From Bradyrhizobium manausense (GTDB lineage: Bacteria > Pseudomonadota > Alphaproteobacteria > Rhizobiales > Xanthobacteraceae), in assembly GCF_001440035.1 (NCBI RefSeq), contig NZ_LJYG01000023.1:1-60897 (forward strand): a stretch of DNA of 60,897 bases, given 5' to 3'. The position numbers and the translations under genes were made by a program. Within the stretch, counting starts at the first letter, position 1; each line of letters starts with the position of its first letter. Shown here piece by piece: positions 17,274 through 31,369 of the stretch. The notes below the pieces were generated by a model. It was not told the DNA's origin. It worked only from the letters and a program-made list of their open reading frames with translations, and did no database searches.

Positions 17274-18185
17274 TCAGGCGGCTTCGGCCTCCCCTTGCCG
17301 TTCGTCGGTATTCGGCTGCACGCCATTCAGGTAATCGGCCGCGCGCTGCGCGTGCGATGAAGCCGCGAAGATCGCGCGCTTGTCGTTCTTCAGCGCCTTG
17401 ATCCACGATCCGATATAAGCGGCATAATCCGCTCTCAGCTGAGGCGTGAGATCAAGGTCAGCGCAAACGAAGGCCGAGCCAAGCTCGGCGACAAGCTCTT
17501 CCATGGCATAGCCTTCATCGCCAAAGCGTTTGCGTCCGAACTCCCGGTCAAGCCGCGAGCCATGCCGGGTCCAATGGGTCGCCTCGTGCGCGAGAGTCGC
17601 GTAATAGCTCTCGGCATCGCGGAAGCTTTCAAAGGGCGGCATCTGCACGAAATCCTGCGAGATGTTGTAATAGGCCATATGGCCGCCGTGCCGGATGGTG
17701 GCGCCGGTCGCCGCGAAGAACGCTTCGGCCCGTTCGATGCGCTCGATGCCGTCAACGTGTAGCGCTGGCTTTCCGTAGTAGTGCGAAGGAAGCCCATCGA
17801 TCTGCTCGACATTGAAAACCGTATAGCCCTTGAGGAACGGGATCGCGCGCTCGGCCTCCTCGCCGGTCGCTTTATCGGTCTCCGTGCGGATCATCTTGTC
17901 GGCATAGACGACGAGGCTGCCATGCTCGCCTTTACGGACTTGGGCCTTAAGCTCGCTTGCCTGCTTGTACGTCATCCAGATGGGTGCGGCGTAACCTTTC
18001 TCAATGGCCGCCGACCACAGCATCAGGACGTTGATGCCGTTATAGGGAATGCCGTTTGCTCTCAAGGGGCGGGTGATGCGTCCCGCAGTGTGTTCGGCGC
18101 TCCACGGCTTGACCCATAGCCTGACGCCTTTCTCAAGCTCCGCCACGATCTGGTTGGTGATCTTCTGATAGAGATCGGTTTTCAT
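17274..18185 (-). CDS. ardC: ArdC-type antirestriction protein
   Basis: This 303-residue protein has the ArdC layout: an N-terminal single-strand DNA-binding domain (about residues 1-125, containing YNGINVLMLW and IWMTYKQ) and a C-terminal zincin-like metallopeptidase domain with HExxH at about residues 200-204 (LAHEATHW), followed by the downstream acidic residues in ELVAELGSAF. ArdC proteins are carried by conjugative elements and protect incoming DNA from host restriction. The start is the ATG at 18185 with AGGAAAGAG upstream; the frame to 18218 is less likely. It suggests that this part of the window travelled on a conjugative plasmid or ICE. Confidence 0.9.
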   Translation of the reverse strand: MKTDLYQKITNQIVAELEKGVRLWVKPWSAEHTAGRITRPLRANGIPYNGINVLMLWSAAIEKGYAAPIWMTYKQASELKAQVRKGEHGSLVVYADKMIRTETDKATGEEAERAIPFLKGYTVFNVEQIDGLPSHYYGKPALHVDGIERIERAEAFFAATGATIRHGGHMAYYNISQDFVQMPPFESFRDAESYYATLAHEATHWTRHGSRLDREFGRKRFGDEGYAMEELVAELGSAFVCADLDLTPQLRADYAAYIGSWIKALKNDKRAIFAASSHAQRAADYLNGVQPNTDERQGEAEAA

Positions 18186-18539
18186 CTGCTCTTTCCTAAT
18201 TGCCGGTTGCGCATGCAACCGGAACTAGGCCTGCGCCAATGAGCGGGGGTTGGCCGTCACAGGCCGGAAAGCGCGCGGGAGCTGGTGCGGGCCGGAGGTG
18301 AGCAAAGCGAGCCGACTACACGGCCAGCCGCTTTCCGCCCCCACACCCTTCGTGGGGGCTTGGCCTTGACGGCCTGGGGGCCGCAGGCCCCTTCTTGCGC
18401 GAAGGATCGTTACCTGAAAGGCCGAGACCCCCATTTTCTTTTGGGGGGTCGGTAAGCGCAGCGCATAGAGCCTGGTCCGCGAGCGGACGCGCCAACAGGA
18501 TCGATTCTCACTCTCCCGACTCCTTAAGACGCACCCGCA
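18186..18539. repeat. G+C-rich hairpin region upstream of ardC
   Basis: No gene was found. The stretch holds a perfect 8-bp inverted repeat (18337-18359: gcccccac, 7-base loop, gtgggggc), an overlapping G/C block around 18376-18396 (ggggccgcaggcccc) and a third hairpin at 18426-18450 (gaccccca ... tggggggtc, T-rich loop). Such hairpins in front of ardC could be transcription terminators, part of a transfer or replication region, or regulation of ardC. No nick site could be named. Confidence 0.5.
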
Positions 18540-18997
<458 letters not shown>

Positions 18998-19206
18998 TCA
19001 CAGACAAAGCGTGTTGCAACCAGCACGATCTTCTCAGGAAGTTACTTAGAAATAAGTGCAGATGATGTGAAGCAACTACGCGCGTACTCACGGTGAAGAG
19101 AACGGAAGGATCGTTTCGCCAAAAGATTGCCCTTGGTATACCGTTAGGACATGTTCGCCGCTAAAACTGAAACGGTGACTTTGACGCTATTCATCGTCTA
19201 CCTGAG

Positions 19207-19503
19207 TCATAGGATTACGTGAGAGCAGTCCCCACTTCTTACTGCCTTTCTTCCGAGAACCCCGCGCGCCTTTAACAAAATGAGATACTGCCTCGTGTCG
19301 TCCTCATCTAAACCGATCAAATTGGCAAGCATATCTATTTCGGTCCATTTCTGAAGTTCAAGCTGCGCCCTCAGAAGGCTCATTGCGCTTCCATCGTAAG
19401 CTTCATCTTCATTTTTCTTGAGATGAGCGGTGAGCCACGTTGAAAGGAGCGTACCCGCTGTCCCTACAGCGGTCCCCAGTACAACCCAAGCTTCCCCTGC
19501 CAT
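19207..19503 (-). CDS. Small membrane-anchored protein, phage-like context
   Basis: 98 residues with a strong ribosome site (GGAGGGG). A single hydrophobic N-terminal helix (VVLGTAVGTAGTLLSTWLTA) is followed by a charged linker and a C-terminal helical part that could be a small winged helix (KWTEIDMLANLIGLDEDDT, then KARGVLGRK). No family is recognised. It lies just before two phage-like genes on the same strand, so a small prophage accessory protein is possible. Confidence 0.5.
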   Translation of the reverse strand: MAGEAWVVLGTAVGTAGTLLSTWLTAHLKKNEDEAYDGSAMSLLRAQLELQKWTEIDMLANLIGLDEDDTRQYLILLKARGVLGRKAVRSGDCSHVIL

Positions 19504-19525
19504 GCGCCCCTCCGATCTTGAGAAT

Positions 19526-19765
19526 CTATCCTAGACCGGCCGCCAAAGGTTGCAAGAACCTATCCAAGAACAAGCTAGGCCATCGTGGCCGCAACATGCC
19601 CCGTTGCCAAAACATGGCTTCCTTGTCGCCATGTTCGTTCCACAACGCTTCCAGTTCATCAGCGTTCTTATAGGCAAAGAAGCCGCAAGGCTCTCCGCGC
19701 AGCCAAGCTTGGGCGGACGCTGATAGCGTCTGCCGCTTGTTCAGTTTGCGTTTACGAACGGGCAT
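19526..19765 (-). CDS. Small protein next to terminase, unknown
   Basis: 79 residues, basic N-terminus (MPVRKRKLNKRQ) and a central motif SAQAWLRGEPCGFFAYK. The ATG overlaps the stop of the terminase small subunit gene as TAATG, so the two are translationally coupled. Proteins of this kind sit beside P27-type terminase genes in rhizobial prophages; its function is unknown to me. Confidence 0.6.
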   Translation of the reverse strand: MPVRKRKLNKRQTLSASAQAWLRGEPCGFFAYKNADELEALWNEHGDKEAMFWQRGMLRPRWPSLFLDRFLQPLAAGLG

Positions 19766-20097
19766 TAGCGATTGGCCGGCAATGCGGGCGGCGCGGTCTT
19801 GCCATCGGCGGCAAGGTCGAGACCAAGTTCGCGGAAGAGACGGGCCACAGCGAGCCGGTTATCGCGTTCAATCGCGACTTCTGTTCTCGCCCTAGGCGTC
19901 CCAAAGCGGTCGGTGTAGGTAAGGCCATGGGTCTTGATCGCCGCCCGTGCCTCCTCGATCCGGTCGAGAGCTTCGCAAGCCTTGGTCAGCAGAATGACGT
20001 GATGTTCGTCTAGGTCAAAGTCGCGCATGACATGCTTGAAGAACTCGCCCGACTCTTTTCGGAGATGTTTGGGCGCCGTACCGTTCGATTTCGTCAT
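19765..20097 (-). CDS. Phage terminase small subunit, P27 family
   Basis: 110 residues with the P27-type pattern: APKHLRKESGEFFKHVMRDF at the start, then a helix around ALDRIEEARAAIKTHGLTYT, then a central strand with PRARTEV and the helix NRLAVARLFRELGLD. The family recognises phage DNA for packaging together with a large ATPase subunit. No large terminase gene follows, so only a remnant of the packaging locus remains. Confidence 0.8.
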   Translation of the reverse strand: MTKSNGTAPKHLRKESGEFFKHVMRDFDLDEHHVILLTKACEALDRIEEARAAIKTHGLTYTDRFGTPRARTEVAIERDNRLAVARLFRELGLDLAADGKTAPPALPANR

Positions 20098-20512
20098 TAA
20101 ATTTCCTTTCTAAAAATCTTGATTCAACGCGGGACCCCTGCATACGAATTTTCCCATGGGCCGGTTACAGCCTCTCATTTCCTTAAGATCGAAGCCCCCC
20201 TGACCACACATGGATGACGGTCCCGCTCGCAGGGTGACAGACCGGACTCAAGCGCTACCGAACGCGTGAATCGCGATGAATTTCATACCTTTCAAGGCGC
20301 TCAGCGCCAGCCTGTCGCTCACGTTCTCCCAGCCACAGGACCAGCAAAACCTAGGTGAAGATCGTAGCCGCGAGGCCAAAGCAGAGCCGTCGCATACCTT
20401 AACAACTACGGCGGCGACATTGCCGTTCCTGTCGCCTTGCATGCCGTGCCGCGAAATCACGTGATTTCTTGATCTACCGCAACCGTCCTCCCACAGCAGC
20501 CTCAAGGATGGC
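20098..20512. other. Gap, no gene recognised
   Basis: The left end is the leader of the terminase gene. The remainder shows only short frames without recognisable sequence on either strand. Confidence 0.4.
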
Positions 20513-20515
20513 GTG

Positions 20516-20698
20516 ATGACCATCGACTACAATGCAGAAGCTGCACGGCATCGGCACGTAGCCGAGGAATATCGAACGATGGCCTCCTGTACACCTGATA
20601 CGCCGTTACGGCAGGCATATTTGCGGCTTGCCGACGACTATGACCTGTTGGCCAACAACGAGGACAGATTGGCTAGCAATCTCAAGCAGGTGCAGTAA
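20516..20698 (+). CDS. Small conserved-looking protein, unknown function
   Basis: About 60 residues. The ATG at 20516 and a GTG one codon earlier are both possible; AAGGA lies upstream. The sequence (AEAARHRHVAEEYRTMASC, then LRQAYLRLADDYDLLANNE) is a short two-helix hairpin of a type I recall as common in Bradyrhizobium, often present in many copies. No function is known to me. Confidence 0.55.
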   Translation: MTIDYNAEAARHRHVAEEYRTMASCTPDTPLRQAYLRLADDYDLLANNEDRLASNLKQVQ

Positions 20699-21063
20699 GG
20701 CGGCTTCAGCGGCCAGAACCAACTTTCGTCCATTGCGTTATTGGCAATGGACCGCAACGCTTTAACAGCAACTAGCTCAGGCCGAGCGGTACGCTTCCTA
20801 GAGGCGCGCCGAACTATCGAGGCATACGACGACCTCAGAGAGGTCATTAGCAGGTTGCGGCGTCACGCTCGTCGGGCATCGTCCTGGGTTTGCAAACTGG
20901 ATAGGTCCAAGAACCTCAATGAACTAGAAATGTTTTCCAGCCGGCGCGCTGCTCGGCGGCGAACATCGGCCCGATTCGTTGTGGAAAATAGCTCAATCAC
21001 TTGAGACATTGCCGGCCTGCACAATTACCTACGGTAGCATGAACAAAAATATTTAATCATAGG
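20699..21063. other. Gap, no gene recognised
   Basis: A frame of 87 codons on the plus strand (20741-21004) has no good ribosome site and an Arg/Ser-rich composition typical of an unselected frame. Nothing else was seen. Confidence 0.4.
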
Positions 21064-21252
21064 TTAGCGCCGCGCATCACGCAGCTCGCCAGCATCAACG
21101 GGCTGGTCGCCTACCAGCCGGGCTAGCTTCGCCTTTTCAATCGCCAGCTTCGCGCGTTCGGGTTCAACGTTGTGGCCATCGTGTTCGAGTACATCGAGTA
21201 GAATCTCTTGGTCCTCGATGTGCCTGCGAAGCTCGCTTATTTGTTGCTGCAA
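21064..21252 (-). CDS. Small coiled-coil protein, unknown
   Basis: 62 residues, nearly all predicted helix with heptad-like spacing (ISELRRHIEDQEILLDVLE, then AKLAIEKAKLARLVG). It may be a short phage-derived protein. No family is recognised and the ribosome site is weak. Confidence 0.4.
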   Translation of the reverse strand: MQQQISELRRHIEDQEILLDVLEHDGHNVEPERAKLAIEKAKLARLVGDQPVDAGELRDARR

Positions 21253-21300
21253 TTGCGTACCCTCAAAAAAATAAGCGTACCGTACCGTACCGAACTAGGC

Positions 21301-21624
21301 TTAAGAGGATGTCACCTGCCGAATTTCGATAGCCCGATTAACACCCTTGGCACGCGTCAGGTCTGAGTAAGCAACGCCTTTGTCGCCTGCTTTTTCAATG
21401 ACCCGCAGAATGGCATTACGAAGCGCTTCGGAATCGCTGCCGACCATGTACTTGGCCGCTCCGTCCTCGATGGTTTCGATAGACCGCTGTACGATTGCAT
21501 AGCCAAATTCGACGTCTTCGACTTCGACAACCGGCAAGGCAGGATTGCGTGATACGGCCCGAAGCGTCGCCAACTTCTGCGTCTGTTCTGCGGCACGGCC
21601 TATGATGCCCTCCTTTTCTGGGTG
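21301..21624 (-). pseudogene. C-terminal remnant of a DUF3987-like phage/ICE protein
   Basis: The frame reads from HPEKEGIIGRAAEQTQKLA through LRAVSRNPALPVVEVEDVEF to a winged-helix-like end (VIEKAGDKGVAYSDLTRAKG). This matches the tail of DUF3987-type primase/helicase-like proteins of phages and integrative elements. The gene has lost its 5' part exactly where the P-type ATPase remnant begins, at about 21625, which marks a recombination junction. Confidence 0.55.
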
Positions 21625-21625
21625 A

Positions 21626-21697
21626 CTAACCTCCGTTCGGCTTGAGCATTCGCAGCCCGTTCAAGGTTACCAGCACGGTGGCGCCCGGGTCGGGCAT
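21626..21697 (-). pseudogene. Tail of a heavy-metal P-type ATPase
   Basis: The last codons read DPGATVLVTLNGLRMLKPN and a stop, the C-terminal pattern of Zn/Cd/Cu-type P1B ATPases (GATVLVTLNALRLL). Nothing of the upstream ATPase domains remains between it and czcA. It was probably the next gene of the metal-resistance operon before a deletion joined it to the phage remnant. Confidence 0.6.
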
Positions 21698-21740
21698 CTT
21701 GCCGTCCTTAGCAAAGCGTCGTGGTCTGCCGCAGTTCTCT

Positions 21741-25922
<4,182 letters not shown>

Positions 25923-25926
<4 letters not shown>

Positions 25927-27194
25927 CGTGAGCTCTCCCGCGCCAGAGCGAAGGGATTGCCGAGGAGTCCTTCGATCGTGGCAACGGCGACGTGATAGTT
26001 CTGCAGCGCCTCTTGCTCGCGCAGACGCGCCTGAGTGACATTGGCCTGTGCATCGAGCACTTCGAGCAAGCTGAAGCGGCCGGCGCCGTAGCCCTGTTCG
26101 ATCTCGTTCGCGGCCGCCTGTGCTTTCGGGATGCCGGATTCGCGCAAGATCGAGAGCTCCTTCAGGGAGCCCTGGACCGTGTCGTAGGCTCGGCCTGCGA
26201 CGACAATCAGCGTGTTGCGATTAGCCTCTCGCTCTGCCCGGGTCTTGGCGAGGCTTTCCTGAGCGGAAAGGATGTTGCCCCGGTTCTGGTCGAACACGGG
26301 GATCGGCACAGACAGGGTGAGCCGCACGGCGTCGTCGTTGGTCTCGTTGAAGTGACGCCATCCCGCCGCGAGACGAACGTCGGGGTAGGGTTTCAGCCGC
26401 GCCAGCAGGAGTTCGGCATTGCGCTGGGCGTAGATCGCGTTCCACCTAACCAGTTGCGGGTTCGCGTCGATGGCGGCGATCACCGCCTGGAACGACGGCG
26501 CCCGGGTGGTGGCATCCAGCCTTCCGGAGACGCCGGCGAATTTCGGCGACGTGTCGCCCATGAGCACCGCCAGTTCGCGGCGGGCGCTCGATAGACTTGC
26601 CTTGGTGCGCTCGCGATCGGCCTTCACCAAGGCCGCTGCGACTTCCGCGCGGCCGGTCTCGGCAGGCGATGATGCGCCGGCATCCACTCGGCGCTGCAGC
26701 AAGGGCGTCAGGTGCTCCAGAGCGGCGACCTGCTCGTCCAAAATCTGTATCCGCCGCTGCAGTCCGAGCACATTGAGGAAAGCGATTGCCGTCTCCGACA
26801 GGATCTGCAGGCGTACCGCTTTGCGCTCGATCGCAGCTCCCTCGACGCCCGCCTGGCCGGCGGAAATCCGTGCCTCGCGCTTGCCGAACAGCTCGAAAAG
26901 CTGGCTGATCTGCAGCGTCGTCTCGGCCGACTTCGTGCCACGATAGATGCCTGATCCGAACGAATTGTCCTGCTCATAGGACAGTTCCGGATTGAGCAGC
27001 GCGCCCGCCTGGATGCGTTGACCGCTGGCGATCCCGATGTCGCGCTCGGCGGCGGTCAGGCGCGGGCTGGTCGCGAGAGCCCGCTGCAGCGCCGCCCCCA
27101 TGTTGAGGCTCTGGGATTGCGACACCGCCGTCAGCCAAGGGCTGACCAGCAATGCCGTCGCGCACGCGAGACGCGTGACGCACTTTGAGAACAT
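25923..27194 (-). CDS. czcC: TolC-type outer-membrane factor, CzcC
   Basis: 423 residues with a signal peptide (CATALLVSPWLTAVSQ) and the duplicated outer-membrane efflux protein fold: long helices such as RVDAGASSPAETGRAEVAAA and the matching second half GYGAGRFSLLEVLDAQANVT. It forms the channel of the CzcCBA tripartite pump. It is first of the three overlapping genes. Confidence 0.92.
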
Positions 27195-27248
27195 GATGAA
27201 AACCTGACAATAGACGGAATCAGGGCGCGGCGCGCCCGGCGGTCAGTC

Positions 27249-27551
27249 TCAGGTCAGGAACTTCGGGGGCGGCGGATCGATTCCGGGCGGCAACCCACGT
27301 CTCTCGAGCTGCAGCGTGGGTACTACCTTGACGGTGGGCATCAGGGCTACCGCCGCAACTACAGGGGCCGGAACGGAGACGGAGAAACAGCCGTGACAAT
27401 GATGGTCCGGCAAGGAGCCCTTGTCGGAATGACCGGCGCCTTTTTCGGCGAGCGAGATGACGGATTTGGACGACGAATTCGTGACGTCCAAGTCGCACAC
27501 GCCGTGCAGCGCGCCAGCGACCAGGTACATCGCCAGCACGATAGTGGTCAT
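27249..27551 (-). CDS. Small exported His/Cys-rich protein before czcC, CzcI-like
   Basis: About 100 residues if started at the ATG at 27551. A longer frame to 27701 adds unlikely sequence. The N-terminus is a signal or anchor helix (TTIVLAMYLVAGALHGVC). A metal-ligand cluster DHHCHGC follows, then a Pro-rich end (PPGIDPPPPKFLT). Small proteins of this kind stand in front of czcCBA operons in many proteobacteria and are thought to bind metal or modulate expression. The gene ends 54 bases before czcC and is probably cotranscribed. Confidence 0.65.
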   Translation of the reverse strand: MTTIVLAMYLVAGALHGVCDLDVTNSSSKSVISLAEKGAGHSDKGSLPDHHCHGCFSVSVPAPVVAAVALMPTVKVVPTLQLERRGLPPGIDPPPPKFLT

Positions 27552-28011
27552 CGCACCCCGCAGCGAGCGCGGCAAAACATGGCCAAACTTAAGGGCTGAC
27601 TGGGCCACTTGGCATTCCGGTTCATCGGCAGACAACCGAGTACCACGCAGTGCAGCGACGTGTCGACCCGCAATATTATAACGTCGCCGAACAACCTGCA
27701 CGCAATCGCGCGGGGAGGCGGCGTTGCAAGCTGGAGACCGTCAAGCTTCCGGCAAGACAGCGCATCTCGGAACCGTCAGGAAAACTTAAGACGCTGCTGC
27801 TTCTATGCAGCAATCGCCCTATAACCCTCGACCGGGAGGGAAGAGATGTACACATCCGAGATGATCCAATACGCAGCGCCGGGAAAAGGGGCCCGAAGCG
27901 CCCCTGCAGCGGGCCGTGGAAGGACGGTTGCGGGATCTCTTTCCTCAACAGGATCGGCTCGGCTAGAGGGCCGGCTCGGCGCCCGTCGGTGACGGCAAGC
28001 CGGACATCATC
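27552..28011. other. Upstream region of the czc operon, no gene recognised
   Basis: This region should contain the czc promoter. Short frames on both strands have no recognisable products. No MerR- or ArsR-type dyad could be named with confidence. Confidence 0.4.
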
Positions 28012-28565
28012 TTGGCCGGCTGCTCACCCGAAGTGGTCGCCCTCGACCACAAGGACCCCAGGTCCAGAGCGCTCCTCGCGTATCTAAGGACGGCACGCAA
28101 GGCCAAGCTCGCGACCATGTCCTCTAAGCTCGGCTACGATGCGAACCTGGTCAGGCGGTCGATCGAGGGTCTAGTCGAGTCCGGCATCGTCCTCTCCGAG
28201 GACGATAGCTTCGTGATGTCCGCCCCCGTGGAGATCGGTGCTTCCGGAGATCGCGACGGTCGAGGCGAAGGCGGGCCGAGAACCGCAAGTTCGGAACGTC
28301 CGCGGTCGTCGCACCCGCTCTCCCGTACGAAGCGGCGCGGCCCGACATCGAGGCGCTGAATTCTAGGCTCTTCCGCGCGGCGAAGAAGGCGGGCGACGCC
28401 ATCGGCGAGCCGACCTACGGCACCGTCGCCACTTCCCACTCTCTCTCGAACATGGATCTGGTGGAGAGGGCGCTCTCGAGTGCGACCGCGGAAGACGCCT
28501 CCGGGTGGTATTTGACGTTCGAGTTAAAGAAGCAGCGGCTGCCGACTGACCAAACGCAATTCTAG
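28012..28565 (+). pseudogene. Frameshifted gene with winged-helix-like start, unknown
   Basis: The first part (DHKDPRSRALLAYLRTARKA, then LVRRSIEGLVESGIVLSEDD) resembles a winged helix. After about 28255 the protein-like sequence continues in another frame: KFGTSAVVAPALPYEAARPD, then SRLFRAAKKAGDAIGEPTYG and WYLTFELKKQRLPTDQ, to a stop at 28563-28565. The second frame has no start of its own. A single indel therefore broke the gene. No family is recognised. Confidence 0.4.
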
Positions 28566-28604
28566 TTCTCGCTTAATCGAGTCAAGTCCTCGGATTAATG
28601 AGCA

Positions 28605-28636
28605 AGAAAAAGAGGCCGCTTGATTCACAAGCGGCC
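28605..28636 (-). terminator. Intrinsic terminator of the small RNA
   Basis: Perfect 9-bp stem (28614-28622 with 28628-28636, ggccgcttg/caagcggcc) around a 5-base loop, followed on the minus strand by a U-rich tract (TCTTTTTCTT). Confidence 0.85.
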
Positions 28637-28689
28637 CAAGTCCAGGGAGGAAACGCCCAAGGAGGGCAGGATAGCAAAGTGCTACCGCA
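28605..28689 (-). ncRNA. Candidate alpha-r14-like small RNA, about 85 nt
   Basis: On the minus strand a good promoter is followed about 85 bases later by an intrinsic terminator, with no open frame between. The transcript would hold a 5' hairpin (TAGCA-CTT-TGCTA), a second hairpin showing TCCTT in its loop (GCCC-TCCTT-GGGC), an unpaired UUUCCUCCCU stretch (28644-28653) and the terminator. Two anti-Shine-Dalgarno motifs exposed this way, including UUUCCUCCCU, are the hallmark of the rhizobial alpha-r14 family (NfeR1 type), which acts on mRNA ribosome sites. Ends are estimated. The opposite strand would lack the U-tract. Confidence 0.65.
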
Positions 28690-28694
28690 TTGCA

Positions 28695-28722
28695 ATAATA
28701 CGCCACCGCACTGCACACGCAA
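28695..28722 (-). promoter_or_regulatory. Promoter of the small RNA
   Basis: Minus strand: -35 TTGCGT (28717-28722), 16-base spacer, -10 TATTAT (28695-28700). This places the transcript start near 28689, just before the first hairpin. Confidence 0.6.
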
Positions 28723-30159
28723 GTAGTTTTGTTAGCTGGAGCCCTGTCCATCGAGGGCCGACGGCGGCCATGATGTGGAGATTTCATATTGCGCTTAGGC
28801 AGAGAAACTTTTTTGCTCTTGGAAGGGAAAAGAGAGCCCGTTCTGACAAACTGCACACCACGAGAGAGGTTTCAGCTCGGCAACGGCGATGAGTTATGCG
28901 GGATTTTGCATAGATGACGTGATCAAGCGGCGTGTTTAACTCGACCCGTTTTGTGTTCCACACCAGAAAGCTATATTGCTGCGGATTGCGGTGATGCCGT
29001 TGGCAGATTCGGCCGTGACGGCAATCGACTCTTTCCTCTGCACTATCCGCGCCGAACCAAATGTCGGCAATGCGACGCATGGTGCGCAGACGCAAATCTT
29101 CTGCGTTCGGCCCGTCGTTTGCTTCTGTACCTCTGGCATCTGCGATGAGGCGGAACGGTGATGTGTAAGGAGTGGACCTGCTGTCCCTGGTCCCTCCCTC
29201 GGTGATGACACCGGATTGCGTGTGGTTCGACACAGTCCGTATCGTCGATACGCCAACCACGCGATTGTTGGGTTTGAGACAAATTTCTGCATTCGAGGCG
29301 CTCACCCGATACGGGGCACTTGAAGAAGGTAATTTTCAAGCGGCACGCTGCTTGCTTCATACGCACCGCCGTCGCCCGACGCCACTTCACGGCGCTGGCT
29401 GAAAAACGGGAAAACGCAGCGGAGTACATAATGAGATATGGAGTTCGTTCTTGCGGAGCCGCAATGATTGCGCCCTTCGCAAGCTGCGCAGCCAATTCGG
29501 TGGGCTTTGGGCCAGCATTGAAGTTGCCGCCACCTCTGTGGAGCTGATCGGAATATATATGGCCACGTAGGTCGGATGATTACTACCGGACGTATTTGCC
29601 CCCATGGCAACGTCCTCGACCACCGTGTTCTCGTGGCAAGTAATTTTTGGTCGACAAGATGGGGCAACTGCAGGTGTTCGTCGCTGAGTACGGCCTGATG
29701 CGAACGCAGCAACTACCGCCCGGACCTCACTCCGTACTAAGGATTCCGATCCAGCCCGACGCGGCGCCGGCGACGAATAACGATGTTGCGGCTCGTTGCG
29801 ACTGCACGGTCCCGCAAGCACCAAAGCTCAGGCCTGAACGCGGCTGAATTGGACAACGCTTGCCCTCTCCTCAATCTGAGTGCTCTGCAATGATATCGCG
29901 CGAGACACTCGGGAACGGGGGCGAATCCTTTAAGGCACGAGGAAAATCGGCCGCAAACGGAAGACTTTGCAATTTTCAAGGCGACTTCGAACGATCGATC
30001 GAAACGAGCGAGCCGTCGCTGGCCTCGGCGCTTTCTAACCCTTTTGAGAGTTGCACACCCGGCCGTGCGAGGCGCTGCCTGCGCTGGATCGATCCGCGGC
30101 TCTGTTCTAGCCGTGCTTTTGGGGCACGCGCCAAACTGCTCTTTCGAAGGAAAAGGCGC
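28723..30159. other. 1.4-kb gap, no gene recognised
   Basis: Several frames of 75-175 codons overlap on both strands, but none has a ribosome site together with recognisable protein sequence. The right end (after about 30140) is the leader of the MFS gene with an AAGGAAAAGG site. Base composition is lower in G+C than in the efflux operon, as in decayed island DNA. Confidence 0.45.
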
Positions 30160-31369
30160 ATGGGAAACCGTTACATGCCACATATCGGCATGGTTGCATT
30201 GGCGAGTCAGCAGTATCTGGCGATCGCGTTCATCTATTCGGCCATTCCTGTGATCCTTCGAGGCAACGGCGCCAGCCTCGAATCGGTCGGCTTGTACAGC
30301 ACGGCATTTTTTGCCTTCACCGTTAACTTTCTTTGGGCCCCGGTCGTGGATCGACGGAGCCTCAACCGTCTCGGACTGAGGCGTTCATGGATCCTGTTGA
30401 CCCAAGTCGCCACGACCGCCGTGCTTGCAGCGATGGCATTTTTGAATCCGAGAACCGATTTTGTGGCGATCTTTCTAGTTTCTCTGGCGCTTGCGACCTT
30501 CGCCCGCCACACAGCGGATCGCAACGTTGGGCTACATAGCGGAAGCCCTAGATTCCGGCGAACGTCCGCTCGGCGCTGCGCTGCTGGGCTGGGGCAGGGT
30601 CATCGGCCACGTGATCGGTGGCGCGGTTTGCCTTCAATTGATCGAGATTGTCGGTTGGCGCCCGGCTTTGCTGAGTTTAGCAGTGGTGTTAGCCGCTTTC
30701 GCTGGATGGGTGTTTGCGATTCCTGAACCGTTCCTTTGCAAAGACCTATCGCGTTCGCCGCAGCGCCTGTCTATCTTCGCGATCTTACGTAACAACGGCC
30801 TGTGGACGACGGCCGCATTGATCGCGCCCGGCGTTATCGGGATCGCTGTGGCGTTCGCAACGGTGCAGCTGCGGCTCGTTGATCTCGGCTTTGCCGCGGC
30901 AGATATCGGATGGATCGGAGCGCTCTCGAACGTAGTGACGTATACTATCATGGCACCGTTGACCAGCGCGATCCTGGCCCGAATGGCGCCACAGCGGGGC
31001 TTGATCTGGGGCTGCGCAGTCCTTGCCATCGGATTTGGAGCGCTTTCGATTATCGATCGTTATGTCGACGTTCGCGTGAGCGCTGTAGGAAGTGTTGGGT
31101 TCGTATTCGCGGCACTCGCAGTCCAGCATGTCACATTCACAAATTGGTTTCTCGGACTCGCCCGGCCAGGCAAAGCGGGGACCGATGTCACGTTCCTGAC
31201 TTCGGCAATGTCGGCTTTCGCACTGGCGGGCTTCGCGTCGAGTGGGTTTATAGCGGCGAGATTGGGCTATGGGGTCACGCTGATAGTGCCGGGGCTCGGC
31301 TATGCTCTTTCAGCCTTGCTCGCTGCAGCATTGCTCCGCCATTCTGCCACCGTAGCGCCTAAGGAGTAA
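30160..31369 (+). pseudogene. MFS permease, siderophore (RhtX/FptX) type, one frameshift
   Basis: The gene starts at the ATG at 30160 (ribosome site AAGGAAAAGG). It encodes MFS helices 1-4, including SQQYLAIAFIYSAIPVILRG and SVGLYSTAFFAFTVNFLWAP with the VVDR loop. Near 30490-30515 the frame changes: the first frame derails after LVSLALATFAR and the second resumes as TQRIATLGYIAEAL, DSGERPLGAALLGWGRVIG and the remaining eight helices. The join matches the conserved helix 5 region of RhtX/FptX-like transporters, which import siderophores or related compounds across the inner membrane. A single-base error would also explain it; otherwise the permease is dead. Confidence 0.75.

Noticed and set aside
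28605..28690. Small RNA on the plus strand
   Set aside because: The hairpin has a T-tract only when read on the minus strand, and the promoter also points that way.
28784..29305. 173-codon minus-strand frame in the 1.4-kb gap
   Set aside because: No ribosome site or family pattern, and overlapping frames of similar length on both strands suggest unselected DNA.
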